A program made the translations under genes and the position numbers. 64,000 bases of DNA from Albibacterium bauzanense (GTDB lineage Bacteria > Bacteroidota > Bacteroidia > Sphingobacteriales > Sphingobacteriaceae), in NCBI RefSeq assembly GCF_004339765.1, contig NZ_SMGO01000001.1:682001-746000 (forward strand), written 5' to 3'. The number at the start of each line of letters is the position of its first letter. The first letter of the stretch is position 1. Below are positions 8,571 to 18,128 of this stretch, one piece after another. Under the pieces are notes generated by a model that worked only from the letters and a program-made list of their open reading frames with translations, made no database searches and had not been told where the DNA came from.

Positions 8571-8575
8571 AAGAA

Positions 8576-8583
8576 CAAAGATA
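8576..8583 (-). promoter_or_regulatory. -7 element of pyrD
   Basis: TATCTTTG on the minus strand, matching TAnnTTTG and ending 5 nt before the pyrD ATG. The predicted transcript start is at or very near the start codon. It lies back to back with the promoter of the divergent ABC-F gene. Confidence 0.65.
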
Positions 8584-8608
8584 GAAAACAATTTAATTTA
8601 AAAATCCG

Positions 8609-8616
8609 TACTTTTG
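8609..8616 (+). promoter_or_regulatory. -7 element of the ABC-F gene
   Basis: TACTTTTG followed by CA, a very typical Bacteroidota -7 element, ending 7 nt before the ATG at 8624. A leaderless or nearly leaderless mRNA is predicted. Confidence 0.7.
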
Positions 8617-8623
8617 CAGCGAA

Positions 8624-10537
8624 ATGATATCAATCAATAATTTAACTTTTGAAATAGGTGCCCGCGCACTTTATGACGAAGCAAACTGGCATATAAAACC
8701 AGGAGAGAAAGCCGGATTAATCGGTGCAAATGGAACTGGTAAAACAACTCTATTAAAGTTGATCGTAGGAGAAATGAAGCCTACATCAGGCACGATTTCT
8801 ATGGCTAAGGATCTGAAAATAGGCTACCTTAACCAAGATCTACTATCTTATCAATCTGATAAAAGTATTTTACATGTTTCCATGGAAGCTTTCGAAAGGC
8901 AGAATGAACTGCATGATCAGATAGAAGAGCTTCTTAAAAAGTTAGAAACAGATTATAGCGATGATATCTTACATAAATTAAGCGATAAGCAAGCCGAATT
9001 TGAAGCTCTTGATGGATACAATATAGAATATCGTGCTGCAGGAATATTAGCAGGTCTAGGTTTCAATGAAGAACAACAACAGCGAAAACTGTCTCAATTC
9101 TCTGGAGGATGGAGAATGCGGGTTATGCTGGCAAGAATATTATTGCAAGCCCCTGATATTCTATTGCTGGATGAGCCTACCAACCACTTAGACTTACCTT
9201 CCATTCAATGGCTTGAAACGTATTTGCAAGCATTTGAAGGAGCAGTGGTAATTGTATCTCACGATAGGTATTTCTTAGACCGCGTTATTAACAAAACCGT
9301 TGAATCTAGAAAAGGCAAACTAAATGTTTACGCTGGAAACTATAGCTTTTATCAGGAAGAAAAATCCTTAAGGGAGGAAATTCAAGGTAATCAGTTTAAA
9401 AATCAGCAGGCTAAGATAAAACAGGAAGAGAAGTTGATTGAGCGTTTTAGAGCAAAAGCAAGTAAAGCTAAAATGGTTCAATCACGTATCAAAGCTTTAG
9501 ATAGAATGGACAAGGTGGATGCTGTAGATGATGATACCCCAACTGTAAATTTCAGTTTCCGTTTTAGTAAACCTTCGGGACGTCATGTTAAAACTTTAAA
9601 GAATATCAGTAAATCCTACCCGAATGTTCCTATTCTAAAGGACACTGAAGGAATTATTGAGAAAGGTGATAAGATTGCTCTTATTGGAGCGAACGGTAGA
9701 GGTAAATCAACCTTGTTACGAATCATTGCAGGCGTAGACCCTGATTTTGAAGGTACATGTGAATCAGGTCATAATGTTTCACAAACATTTTTTGCTCAAC
9801 ATCAATTGGAAGCACTTCATTTAGAAAACGAAGTGCTTCAAGAATTACAAGCATTTGCACCTAAACATACAGAAACAGAATTACGAACCATTCTGGGATC
9901 TTTCTTATTTACAGGCGATGATGCTTTTAAGAAAATTAAGGTTCTTTCTGGAGGAGAGAAATCTCGCGTAGCATTGGCAAAAGCATTAACAGCAGATGCT
10001 AATTTCCTGTTGCTGGATGAGCCGACCAACCACTTAGATATACAATCTATCAATATTCTGATTCAAGCTCTTAAACAATATGAAGGAACTTTTATTGTAG
10101 TATCTCACGATAGATATTTACTAGATAACGTAGCCAATAAAATTTGGTATATTGAAGATCAAAAGATCAAACAATATCCTGGAACTTATCAGGAATATGA
10201 AGATTGGCAAGCGGGCAGAAAGGAAGCTATTAAAAACACTTCAAAGGAGCCAAAGATAAAGAAGGAAAAAAAAGAAGTTAAACCTGAAATAAAAAAGGTT
10301 CAGGGAAAGAGTTCTTCAAATCTGAATAAAGATCTAGAACACTTAGAAGCAGATATTGTTGAAGCAGAAAACAAGATCAAAGATTTTGAACTTCAATTAG
10401 CTGATCCAGAAATATACAACTCAACCGACAAATTAGCTGAGTTAACAAAATTATATCAAGCAGCAAAGAACCAACTAAACGATTATAAAAACAGATGGGA
10501 AGAACTTGCTGATAAAATCTTAGAATTAGAAGAATAA
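8624..10537 (+). CDS. ABC-F family ATPase (Uup/EttA-like)
   Basis: A 637-residue cytoplasmic protein with two ABC ATPase domains and no membrane segments. ABC-F proteins act on the ribosome in translation, and some confer antibiotic protection. Domain 1 has Walker A GANGTGKT (34-41), signature SQFSGGW and Walker B LLLDEPTNHLDL. A charged linker follows at about 240-310. Domain 2 has GANGRGKS, LSGGEKSR and LLLDEPTNHLDI. The C-terminal tail from about 530 is Lys/Glu-rich and predicted coiled coil, as in Uup. A thioesterase gene starts 18 bp downstream. Nothing in the sequence points specifically to drug resistance, so housekeeping is more likely. Confidence 0.92.
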   Translation: MISINNLTFEIGARALYDEANWHIKPGEKAGLIGANGTGKTTLLKLIVGEMKPTSGTISMAKDLKIGYLNQDLLSYQSDKSILHVSMEAFERQNELHDQIEELLKKLETDYSDDILHKLSDKQAEFEALDGYNIEYRAAGILAGLGFNEEQQQRKLSQFSGGWRMRVMLARILLQAPDILLLDEPTNHLDLPSIQWLETYLQAFEGAVVIVSHDRYFLDRVINKTVESRKGKLNVYAGNYSFYQEEKSLREEIQGNQFKNQQAKIKQEEKLIERFRAKASKAKMVQSRIKALDRMDKVDAVDDDTPTVNFSFRFSKPSGRHVKTLKNISKSYPNVPILKDTEGIIEKGDKIALIGANGRGKSTLLRIIAGVDPDFEGTCESGHNVSQTFFAQHQLEALHLENEVLQELQAFAPKHTETELRTILGSFLFTGDDAFKKIKVLSGGEKSRVALAKALTADANFLLLDEPTNHLDIQSINILIQALKQYEGTFIVVSHDRYLLDNVANKIWYIEDQKIKQYPGTYQEYEDWQAGRKEAIKNTSKEPKIKKEKKEVKPEIKKVQGKSSSNLNKDLEHLEADIVEAENKIKDFELQLADPEIYNSTDKLAELTKLYQAAKNQLNDYKNRWEELADKILELEE

Positions 10538-10555
10538 TAATTAATCAATAGGGTA

Positions 10556-11083
10556 ATGGACAAAAAATTCGCAAAAGAATCCTTCACGGTTATGAATGAA
10601 TTGGTGTTACCCAATGATACCAATCCGTTGAATAGTTTAATGGGAGGCCGCCTACTGCACTGGATGGACATTGCTGCTGCAATATCTGCCCAAAAGCATT
10701 GCAACCGAATTGTTGTAACGGCTTCTGTAGATACTGTATCTTTTCATCACCCTATTAAATTAGGAGATGTTGTTACGATTGAAGCACAGGTTAGTCGCGC
10801 ATTTAACACTTCTATGGAAGTTAGGCTTACGGTTTGGGCACAAAACATCCCTTCAGGCACCAAGATCAAATCTAATGAGGCTTTTTATACTTTTGTTGCT
10901 ATCGATGAAAACTCTAATACCCTAAGAGTACCTGAATTAATACCTGAAACTGAAAACGAGAAGCTTTATTATACCGAAGCAATTCAACGTCGCCAATTAC
11001 GACTTGTTTTAGCTGGCAAAATGAAAGCTTCCGATGCTCATGAATTGATGCACGTATTTGACTCCTCAAATTCTGCTAAATAA
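10556..11083 (+). CDS. Acyl-CoA thioesterase, hotdog fold
   Basis: A 175-residue cytoplasmic enzyme of the YciA/BACH-type acyl-CoA thioesterase family, which hydrolyses acyl-CoA to free acid and CoA. The motif NDTNPLNSLMGGRLLHWMD holds the conserved Asn and the helix of the hotdog fold. VTASVDTVSFHHPIKLGDVV is the following strand-turn-strand typical of the family. Substrate chain length cannot be read from sequence. It sits 18 bp behind the ABC-F gene in an apparent two-gene operon and converges on the EVE gene with a 5-bp gap and no terminator. Confidence 0.88.
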   Translation: MDKKFAKESFTVMNELVLPNDTNPLNSLMGGRLLHWMDIAAAISAQKHCNRIVVTASVDTVSFHHPIKLGDVVTIEAQVSRAFNTSMEVRLTVWAQNIPSGTKIKSNEAFYTFVAIDENSNTLRVPELIPETENEKLYYTEAIQRRQLRLVLAGKMKASDAHELMHVFDSSNSAK

Positions 11084-11088
11084 GAGAA

Positions 11089-11499
11089 TTATTCAGCATT
11101 CCCTAGTGCGATAATACGATCAAACTCTGCTGCTTTTAAGGGCATTACCGACAAACGACTTTGTTTTACCAGAGCGGTATCTTTTAAAAGTTCATCATCT
11201 TTTATAGTCTGCAAACTAACTGGTTGTTTTAATGCTTCTAACGGTGCCAGATCAACTACAACCCAACGATCATCAGTAGTGGTTGGATCTTGATAAGATT
11301 CTTTAATAACTTTTGCAATACCGACTACTTCCTTCCCTTCATTACTATGATAAAAAAGGACCAGGTCGCCTTTTTTCATATCTTTCAAATTATTACGTGC
11401 CTGATAGTTACGAACGCCGTCCCAAAAGGTTTGTTTGTCTTTAAGAAATTGATCCCAGCTGTATTTAAAAGGTTCAGACTTAACTAAAAAATAATTCAT
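11089..11499 (-). CDS. EVE domain protein
   Basis: A 136-residue protein that consists of one EVE domain, a PUA-like fold that binds modified bases in nucleic acids (the human relative is THYN1). Family features: MNYFLVKSEPFKYSWDQF at the start, WDGVRNYQARNNLK (about 27-40), KGDLVLFYHS and VVGIAKV. It is full length and stands alone. A role in recognising modified DNA or RNA is inferred from the family; no restriction or modification genes are nearby. Confidence 0.9.
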   Translation of the reverse strand: MNYFLVKSEPFKYSWDQFLKDKQTFWDGVRNYQARNNLKDMKKGDLVLFYHSNEGKEVVGIAKVIKESYQDPTTTDDRWVVVDLAPLEALKQPVSLQTIKDDELLKDTALVKQSRLSVMPLKAAEFDRIIALGNAE

Positions 11500-11513
11500 A
11501 GTATTTTATAAAA

Positions 11514-11544
11514 AAGAGATTTAGGAATTATTCCTAAATCTCTT
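11514..11544 (-). terminator. Terminator of the SlyD-like gene
   Basis: A 14-bp perfect stem, arms 11514-11527 and 11531-11544, loop TTA, core GAGATTTAGGAA. On the minus strand it is followed by a T-rich run. It lies 23 bp after the leftward FKBP-type gene and before the start region of the EVE gene, which must therefore have its own promoter. Confidence 0.88.
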
Positions 11545-11566
11545 CTAATTTAATAAAAATTTAAAC

Positions 11567-12064
11567 TTAGTGACCTGAATGACCATCTGCACCATGTGCA
11601 TGACCATGTGCTAATTCATCTGCAGTAGCTTCACGAACATCTAAAACCTCAATATCAAAATGCAGGTTTTGTCCGGCCATTGGATGGTTTAAATCAACTA
11701 CAACAGCTTCCGGACTTACTTCCGTTACTCTTGCTCTAAATTGATTTCCTTGATTATCTTGTAAAGGGATAATTTCTCCTACTGGAGGAATTCCTGATTC
11801 TTTAAACATATCGGCAGGCAATTGTGCTACTGCACTTTCATCTAAATCTCCATAAGCATCAGCAGCTTGTAGTTCAAAATCAATTTTATCACCTTTTTTC
11901 AACCCTTGAATATTTTCTTCAAATTTAGGCAACATCATACCTACACCTGATAAAAAAACCAATGGGTTTGCTTGATCAGCTTCTTCTACAAATTCTTTTG
12001 AACCATCGTTTACAGTGTGTAATTTGTAAGTTAGCGCAACTACGCTGTTGGGTTGTATAATCAT
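11567..12064 (-). CDS. slyD: FKBP-type peptidyl-prolyl isomerase, SlyD-like
   Basis: A 165-residue cytoplasmic prolyl isomerase and chaperone. The N-terminal FKBP half (VVALTYKLH, then PLVFLSGVGMMLPKFEENI) is interrupted by an insert-in-flap domain at about 70-125, as in SlyD, and FKBP resumes with DLNHPMAGQNLHFDIEVLDV. The C-terminus (ELAHGHAHGADGHSGH) is His-rich and likely binds nickel or other metals. I chose the ATG at 12064, which follows the stop of the upstream DUF255 gene by 4 bp. The longer frame to 12094 overlaps that gene and adds residues outside the domain. A hairpin terminator follows. Confidence 0.92.
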   Translation of the reverse strand: MIIQPNSVVALTYKLHTVNDGSKEFVEEADQANPLVFLSGVGMMLPKFEENIQGLKKGDKIDFELQAADAYGDLDESAVAQLPADMFKESGIPPVGEIIPLQDNQGNQFRARVTEVSPEAVVVDLNHPMAGQNLHFDIEVLDVREATADELAHGHAHGADGHSGH

Positions 12065-12068
12065 CTTG

Positions 12069-14105
12069 TTAAGATTGTGGAGAATTCTGTCCATTCTCCG
12101 GTTTAAAAATTAATTTTAATAATCCCGGTATATTTATTACCGGTAAACTGCATGTTTTGTTTTTACAAACATATATTTTGTTGGCCGAATCTACACGACC
12201 CTTCAATAAAGGAAGGTTTTCATCTACCCCTCCCATCACTATTTTATTGGGAAGATAATATTTATCCAACTCTTCTTGATTTCGTTGATAATCAGGACCC
12301 GTTATAGCAATCTCGTTTAAGCCAAAGACTTCTTCTAAAAGCTGTATCGACCAATTCGAAAATGCAGAGGAATATGCTTTAATCTGTGGAAAAACATTGA
12401 TCAATATCTGCATTGCAATTGAACGATATGAATTGTTATCAAAAAATAAGCCTAACTTAAACAACTGACGTATTAACACAGAGTTTGATGATGGAATGAC
12501 ATCATCCATTATATCTTTCTTATTTGCAATCAATTTCTCTGATTGGTGAGAAGCAAAGTTGAAAGCAGTATCATTTTCATGCCTAAAATCAATTAATACC
12601 TTATCCATAAGTGATTTTGCTTTTTCAAGATAATCAATCTGAAAAGTAGTTTCATATAAAGCAATTAATGCTTCAATGTAAAATGCATAATCATCTAAGA
12701 AACCGGTTATTTCTTTTCCATTATAGGTAGGCTGGCGCAATAAATCGCCTTTTGAATTAAAAAGCTCCCTTTCAATAAAAATAGCCGCTATTTTTGCAGC
12801 AGTTATAAATTCCTCTTCGCGAAATATCCGGTAAGCATCTACGTACGCTTTAATCATCATAGAGTTCCAGGAACAAAGGATTTTATTATCCAATGCCGGG
12901 CGAGTACGTTTCTCCCGATGCTGATAAAGCTTCGATTTAATTTCACTTAAATAATTATTCCATTCAGATTCTGAATAACCCGCCTCTCGCGCCAAAGTGT
13001 CAGCATCTTCATGCAATTCCAATACGTTTGTATTTTCCTCTAACCAATTTCCTCTCTCCGTAACTTGAAAATAGTTAATAAATAATGGAGCATCTTCACC
13101 TAAGACTTCCTTTATTTCTTGCTGAGTAAATGTATAATATTTACCTTCTAATCCATCGCTATCTGCATCCAGCGAACTATAGAATGCCCCTTTATGGCTA
13201 GTCATCTCACGTTTAATCCACCCTAGGGTTTCATAAATTACCCTCTTATATTGAGGAGTTCTCTTTTGTTGATAAGCTTCGCAATAAAGGCTAACTAATA
13301 AAGCGTTATCATACAGCATTTTTTCAAAATGGGGAATATGCCATCTGGCATCTACCGAATAACGGGCAAAACCGCCGCCTACTTGATCATAAATGCCTCC
13401 GGAAGCAATTTTCTTAAGTGTAAAATGAGTATGCTCTAACACCTCCTCATCTTTTGCAAGAAAGCCATATCGCAAAAAGAATAACCAATTATTCGGTATT
13501 GGAAACTTCGGAACACGTTTATAACCTCCCTCTTTTTTATCAAACGAAGCTTTCCAAACCTCTACAATCTCATGTAATGTCGATACTTCAAAAGGTTTAT
13601 CGAGTTGATGAACCGGCATAGCATCTGACTCATGAATGCCTTGCGTTAATCGTTGTGCATAATCTAATGCAACCTCAGGTTTTTCATTCCAAGTTTCTAC
13701 TAGTTGAAGCAATACATTCTTCCAATCTTCAGGAGGAAAATAAGTACCCCCATAAATAGGACGTGTATCAGGTAAACAGATAGCATTAAGCGGCCAGCCT
13801 CCTTGTCCTTTCATAAGCTGTACCGCAGTCATATATACCTGATCAATATCAGGTCTCTCTTCCCGATCTACTTTAATTGCTATAAAATGATCGTTCATTA
13901 CTTTCGCAACTGAATCGTTTTCAAAACTCTCACGTTCCATTACATGGCACCAATGGCAGGCGGCATAACCAATGCTTACAATAATGAGTTTATTCTCTTT
14001 TTGAGCTTTCTGCAGGGCTTCATCACCCCAGGGATACCAATGAACAGGATTGTTTTGGTGTTGCTTGAGATATGGAGATGATTCAAACTTTAATTGATTT
14101 GCCAT
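12069..14105 (-). CDS. DUF255 thioredoxin-domain protein (YyaL/SPATA20 family)
   Basis: A 678-residue protein of the YyaL family. The N-terminal thioredoxin-like domain (DUF255) holds the motif [17 protein letters not shown] with a CxxC pair at about residues 50-53, and [16 protein letters not shown] follows. The rest is an (alpha/alpha)6-barrel like that of glycoside hydrolases and epimerases ([20 protein letters not shown], then [18 protein letters not shown]). Length is normal. The biochemical function is not established. It lies 4 bp upstream of the SlyD-like gene, suggesting a redox/protein-folding pair, which is inference. Confidence 0.9.
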   Translation of the reverse strand: MANQLKFESSPYLKQHQNNPVHWYPWGDEALQKAQKENKLIIVSIGYAACHWCHVMERESFENDSVAKVMNDHFIAIKVDREERPDIDQVYMTAVQLMKGQGGWPLNAICLPDTRPIYGGTYFPPEDWKNVLLQLVETWNEKPEVALDYAQRLTQGIHESDAMPVHQLDKPFEVSTLHEIVEVWKASFDKKEGGYKRVPKFPIPNNWLFFLRYGFLAKDEEVLEHTHFTLKKIASGGIYDQVGGGFARYSVDARWHIPHFEKMLYDNALLVSLYCEAYQQKRTPQYKRVIYETLGWIKREMTSHKGAFYSSLDADSDGLEGKYYTFTQQEIKEVLGEDAPLFINYFQVTERGNWLEENTNVLELHEDADTLAREAGYSESEWNNYLSEIKSKLYQHREKRTRPALDNKILCSWNSMMIKAYVDAYRIFREEEFITAAKIAAIFIERELFNSKGDLLRQPTYNGKEITGFLDDYAFYIEALIALYETTFQIDYLEKAKSLMDKVLIDFRHENDTAFNFASHQSEKLIANKKDIMDDVIPSSNSVLIRQLFKLGLFFDNNSYRSIAMQILINVFPQIKAYSSAFSNWSIQLLEEVFGLNEIAITGPDYQRNQEELDKYYLPNKIVMGGVDENLPLLKGRVDSANKIYVCKNKTCSLPVINIPGLLKLIFKPENGQNSPQS

Positions 14106-14228
14106 ATTTAGTATAAATGTACTGTTTTGTATTTAAAATAATAAATCCATACCGGTTAGATATGGCGAGTCAAGCTATTTATAACATCGGCGCTTTTTGC
14201 TAACTTGCAGACTTAAATATTAGCAGAA

Positions 14229-16007
14229 ATGACACCTTCAGATAAGCTTTCAGCACTTCGAGAGAGGATGAAAAATGAAAATATCGATGCCTATATTATT
14301 ACTATGGCAGATCCTCATATTAGTGAATACCCACCCGATCGCTATAAAAACATAGAATGGATCTCCAATTTTACAGGTTCTGCTGGAACACTTGTAGTTA
14401 CTGCGGATTTTGCAGGTTTATGGACCGACAGCAGGTATTTTGTACAAGCAACTGATCAATTAAAAGGCTCTGGTTTTCAATTGGTAAAGCTAAAAGCTCA
14501 AGGAGCAGCAGAATATACCAAATGGCTTTCTGAAACCCTTTCTTCTGGAAAAACTCTTGCTTTTGATGGAAAATTAGCTTCTGTAACGGTTGCAAAACAA
14601 CTACTGTATACTTTAAAGCCAATAGGAATTAACATCAGAACTGATCTTGACCTGATTGAGGAAATTTGGACTGACCGTCCGCTTCTCCCAAAGGAGCCTG
14701 CTTATTTACTAGCTAAAGCTATCACCGGGAAAGATACTTCTGAAAAGATTAAGGAAATACAAAGTGTTTTAAAACAAAGAGGAGCTTCTGTTCATTTGAT
14801 TTCATCGTTAGATGATATTTCCTGGATATTTAATATTAGAGGTGGAGATGTTAAATGCAATCCGGTAGTTCTTAGCTTTGCATTATTCATTTCAGGTAGT
14901 GTGCAATTATTTATTGACTCTGAAAAACTCAACAAGGAGAATTTAGAAGAATTGAAAAGTATAGGAGTTTCTATCCATCCTTATGGAGCAATTGAGGATG
15001 CAATAAAAAGCATCCCTGCTAATGCTAACATTTTTATTGACCCTAAAAGAAATTGTTACTCGTATTATGCTTTAATTCCTGAATCTTGTAATAAAATTGA
15101 AGATACTAATCCCAGTACATTTTTAAAGTCTGTAAAAAACGATACAGAACTAGCTCACACTCGTGAAACCATGATTAAGGATGGGGTAGCATTAAGTCGT
15201 TTTTTCTATTGGTTAGAACACAATATAGAAAAAACGGCAATCTCGGAAATTACCCTTGCTGAAAAACTAAAGGAATACAGAGCTGCGCAAAAAGATTTTG
15301 TGGGTGAAAGCTTTGATACGATCGCCGGCTATAGAGAACATGGTGCCCTGCCCCATTATAAAGCTACTTCTGAAAGTAATGTAAAATTAGAATTAGACGG
15401 ACTACTTCTGATTGACTCTGGCGGACAATATATTACTGGGACTACTGATATTACTCGCGTAATTAGCTTAGGAAATCTTACTGACGATCAAAAGAAAGAT
15501 TATACCTTGGTTTTAAAGGCTATGATTGAAGGAAGTATTACTGTTTTTCCAGTTGGAACAAGAGGATATCAAATTGATGCAATTACGAGAAAGCCACTTT
15601 GGGATGAGTTCCGAAATTATGGTCATGGCACAGGGCATGGCGTTGGTTTCTTTTTGAATGTTCATGAAGGCCCTCATGTTTTTAATGCATCAAATACTGA
15701 TATCGCTATTGAACCTCATGTAATAACTTCCATTGAACCTGGTCTTTATAGGGAAGGACATTATGGTATCAGAATTGAAAACCTTGTAGCAAGTCGCTTG
15801 AATAAGGATTCTGATTTCGGACAGTTTATGAATTTTGAAACCCTGACACTATGTTATATTGAGACTTCCATTATCAACAAAACATTCTTAGAAAAACGCC
15901 ATATTGATTGGCTAAACAAATATCATAGCGAAGTTTTCGATAAGCTATCTCCATTTTTAAATGAAGATGAGAAAGCTTGGCTGGCATCCAAAACACGATC
16001 TATTTAA
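14229..16007 (+). CDS. pepP: Xaa-Pro aminopeptidase, M24B family
   Basis: A 592-residue cytoplasmic metallopeptidase (aminopeptidase P type) that removes an N-terminal residue preceding proline. Two creatinase-like N-terminal domains (to about residue 300) come before the pita-bread catalytic domain. Metal ligands are visible in LLLIDSGGQYITGTTDITR, HGTGHGVGFFLNVHEGPH, SIEPGLYREGHYGIRIEN. Length matches the long eukaryote/Bacteroidota form. The MazG gene starts 10 bp after its stop, so they are probably co-transcribed. The family assignment is secure; the symbol is approximate. Confidence 0.92.
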   Translation: MTPSDKLSALRERMKNENIDAYIITMADPHISEYPPDRYKNIEWISNFTGSAGTLVVTADFAGLWTDSRYFVQATDQLKGSGFQLVKLKAQGAAEYTKWLSETLSSGKTLAFDGKLASVTVAKQLLYTLKPIGINIRTDLDLIEEIWTDRPLLPKEPAYLLAKAITGKDTSEKIKEIQSVLKQRGASVHLISSLDDISWIFNIRGGDVKCNPVVLSFALFISGSVQLFIDSEKLNKENLEELKSIGVSIHPYGAIEDAIKSIPANANIFIDPKRNCYSYYALIPESCNKIEDTNPSTFLKSVKNDTELAHTRETMIKDGVALSRFFYWLEHNIEKTAISEITLAEKLKEYRAAQKDFVGESFDTIAGYREHGALPHYKATSESNVKLELDGLLLIDSGGQYITGTTDITRVISLGNLTDDQKKDYTLVLKAMIEGSITVFPVGTRGYQIDAITRKPLWDEFRNYGHGTGHGVGFFLNVHEGPHVFNASNTDIAIEPHVITSIEPGLYREGHYGIRIENLVASRLNKDSDFGQFMNFETLTLCYIETSIINKTFLEKRHIDWLNKYHSEVFDKLSPFLNEDEKAWLASKTRSI

Positions 16008-16017
16008 ACAAGAAAAA

Positions 16018-16824
16018 ATGTCAAAAACACCACCTCCTGAAGAATATACACCAGGAGCAGCCTTTGAACGATTACTTACTATATTGAATACCTTACGTAC
16101 TGACTGTCCGTGGGATAAGAAACAAACGATGCTCAGTTTAAGGCATCTATCTATTGAAGAGATGTACGAATTGGGAGATGCAGTTTTAGAGAATGATCTC
16201 CCTGAAATTAAAAAAGAACTGGGCGATATTCTTCTACATTTGACCTTTTACGCTAAGATCGCTGATGAACAGAAAGCTTTCAACATTACAGATGTTCTAA
16301 ATTCGGCCTGCGAAAAACTAATTAACAGGCACCCTCATATTTATGGAGACGTTATTGTTGCTAATGAAGAAGATGTTAAACAGAATTGGGAACAACTAAA
16401 ATTGAAAGAAGGAAACAAATCAGTCTTATCAGGAGTACCTAAATCGCTCCCCGCATTAGTCAAAGCTTATAGAATTCAAGATAAAGTAAAAGGTGTTGGT
16501 TTTGACTGGGAAGATAAAAGCCAGGTATGGGAGAAAGTTGAAGAGGAACTTCAAGAATTTAAGGAAGAATTCAATATAGAAGATTCTTCTTTAATTGATC
16601 AAGAAAAAGCGGAGAATGAATTTGGTGACTTATTGTTCTCATTGATCAATTACGCCCGATTTTTGAATATAAATCCAGAGAACGCTTTGGAAAGAACCAA
16701 TAAAAAGTTTATCCAACGTTTTAGTTACCTGGAAAACAAGGCTAAAGAAGAAGGGAAAAATCTAAAGGATATGACCTTAACAGAAATGGACATCTATTGG
16801 AATGAAGCAAAGAAATTAGAATAG
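16018..16824 (+). CDS. mazG: Nucleoside triphosphate pyrophosphohydrolase MazG
   Basis: A 268-residue all-alpha NTP pyrophosphohydrolase that converts (d)NTPs to monophosphates and cleans nucleotide pools. It has two tandem MazG domains. The first has CPWDKKQTM, then EEMYELGDAV and ELGDILLHLTFYA, the Mg-binding Glu/Asp set. The second has EVEEELQEFKEE-type acidic helices with NEFGDLLFSLINYAR. I chose the ATG at 16018 (MSKTPPPEEY). The longer frame from 15961 overlaps the previous gene by 47 bp and adds unrelated residues. It converges on the permease gene with a 15-bp gap. Confidence 0.92.
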   Translation: MSKTPPPEEYTPGAAFERLLTILNTLRTDCPWDKKQTMLSLRHLSIEEMYELGDAVLENDLPEIKKELGDILLHLTFYAKIADEQKAFNITDVLNSACEKLINRHPHIYGDVIVANEEDVKQNWEQLKLKEGNKSVLSGVPKSLPALVKAYRIQDKVKGVGFDWEDKSQVWEKVEEELQEFKEEFNIEDSSLIDQEKAENEFGDLLFSLINYARFLNINPENALERTNKKFIQRFSYLENKAKEEGKNLKDMTLTEMDIYWNEAKKLE

Positions 16825-16839
16825 TCCTTAGGCCAAAAG

Positions 16840-18060
16840 CTATTTAAATCCGATTGCTTTTACCGGGCTAATTCGGCTTACTAGTCCTGAAGGAATTAAA
16901 AGAACTAATAGGCAAACTACTAAAGTTCCTAAATTCAAGAAAATAATATCGGAAAAACCAATGGATATAGGCACATGATCTACATAATAGGATGCCTGGT
17001 CAAGCTTAATGAACTTTGTTTGACTTTGAATAAGACAGAAACCAAGTCCCATTAAATTTCCTAATAACAATCCATAGCCAATTAAATAAGTAGCATTATA
17101 AAGAAATACTCTTCGGATACCTCCGTTTGAAAAACCAAGCGCTTTTAAAATACCAATCATCTGAGTTCGTTCAAGAATCATGATTAAAAGAGCCGAAATC
17201 ATATTAATAACTGCCACAAGAACCATTAAGAACAAAATTACCTCCGTGTTTACATCTAATAGATCTAGCCATTGAAATACTTCTGGATAATATTCCACAA
17301 CACTTAGTGATCTGAGCTCTATAGGCAGTGCATCATTTATCTGAGTTTTGCTCTCATTCAGACTGCTAAATGAATTGAGCATAACCTCATAACCACCTAC
17401 CGTATCTGCGCCCCAATCATTTAAACGTTGAATGAGTCCCAAATTACCAATTACAAAAGTTTTATCTATTTCTTCAGCACCCTGATTAAAGATACCGACA
17501 ATTGTAAACTTTCTCTTTCGTAGAGGCTCTTGAATGAAATACATTAAAAAATCATCTCCAAGCTTTAGATTCAAACGATTTGCCAGATAGTTAGAAATTA
17601 ATATCTGACTATTTACATTTTCCTCATCTGAAAAATCAATCGGCTTACCTTCAGTTAGAATACTGGCGATAAATTCTTGATTATATGTTTTATCAATACC
17701 TTTTAATACAACACCTTCAATTTCCTCATTAGCTTTGATAATCCCGGGTTTAGTAGCAAAAGGCTGGATAGTTTTAACAAACGGAATTGCGCTTAATTTC
17801 TCTCTTATGGAATCATTTAGTAGAAATGGGGTATTATCATAAGCTGGATTTAAATCGAATTGAAAAAGAACAATATCTCCAGAAAAGCCACGCTGTTTTT
17901 CAATTACTTCCGATTTAAAACCACGAAGAACCGCAATAGCCAAAATCATGATGGTAAGTCCCAACATAATACCAGCAATGGCTACTCGAACAATCAATTT
18001 TGAGAAAGTACGATTGCTTTTAGTCGTAATCCGCTTAGCAAGAAATAAAGGAAAATTCAA
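16840..18060 (-). CDS. ABC transporter permease, LolC/LolE (FtsX-like) family
   Basis: A 406-residue inner membrane permease with the LolC/LolE/MacB layout: an N-terminal membrane segment (about 23-45, IAGIMLGLTIMILAIAVL), a large periplasmic domain of about 200 residues, then three C-terminal segments (VILFLMVLVAVINMISALLI, YNATYLIGYGLLLGNLMGLG, IIFLNLGTLVVCLLVLLI). Such permeases export lipoproteins from the inner membrane, with a separate ATPase that is not in this window. The start is assigned to TTG at 18060. A -7 element at 18093-18086 lies inside the longer frame to 18108, and family members start at this Asn-Phe-Pro-Leu-Phe-type sequence. The promoter is shared with divergent fmt. Confidence 0.85.
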   Translation of the reverse strand: MNFPLFLAKRITTKSNRTFSKLIVRVAIAGIMLGLTIMILAIAVLRGFKSEVIEKQRGFSGDIVLFQFDLNPAYDNTPFLLNDSIREKLSAIPFVKTIQPFATKPGIIKANEEIEGVVLKGIDKTYNQEFIASILTEGKPIDFSDEENVNSQILISNYLANRLNLKLGDDFLMYFIQEPLRKRKFTIVGIFNQGAEEIDKTFVIGNLGLIQRLNDWGADTVGGYEVMLNSFSSLNESKTQINDALPIELRSLSVVEYYPEVFQWLDLLDVNTEVILFLMVLVAVINMISALLIMILERTQMIGILKALGFSNGGIRRVFLYNATYLIGYGLLLGNLMGLGFCLIQSQTKFIKLDQASYYVDHVPISIGFSDIIFLNLGTLVVCLLVLLIPSGLVSRISPVKAIGFK

Positions 18061-18085
18061 ATTCGATATATTATTTTTACCTTCG

Positions 18086-18093
18086 CAAAGGTA
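18086..18093 (-). promoter_or_regulatory. -7 element of the LolC/LolE-type permease gene
   Basis: TACCTTTG on the minus strand fits TAnnTTTG. It predicts transcription from about 18080, downstream of the ATG at 18108 and about 20 nt upstream of the TTG at 18060. It therefore decides the start choice. Confidence 0.62.
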
Positions 18094-18128
18094 AAGAATG
18101 TATTCCAAAATTTTCTGAATTCTATCTT

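Noticed and set aside
8624-10537. ABC-F protein as an antibiotic-resistance determinant
   Set aside because: It looks like a Uup-type housekeeping ABC-F with a C-terminal coiled coil, is adjacent to a thioesterase, and shows no sign of mobility.
11089-11499. EVE-domain gene as part of a DNA-modification defence system
   Set aside because: No restriction enzyme, methylase or other defence gene is near; the neighbours are housekeeping genes.
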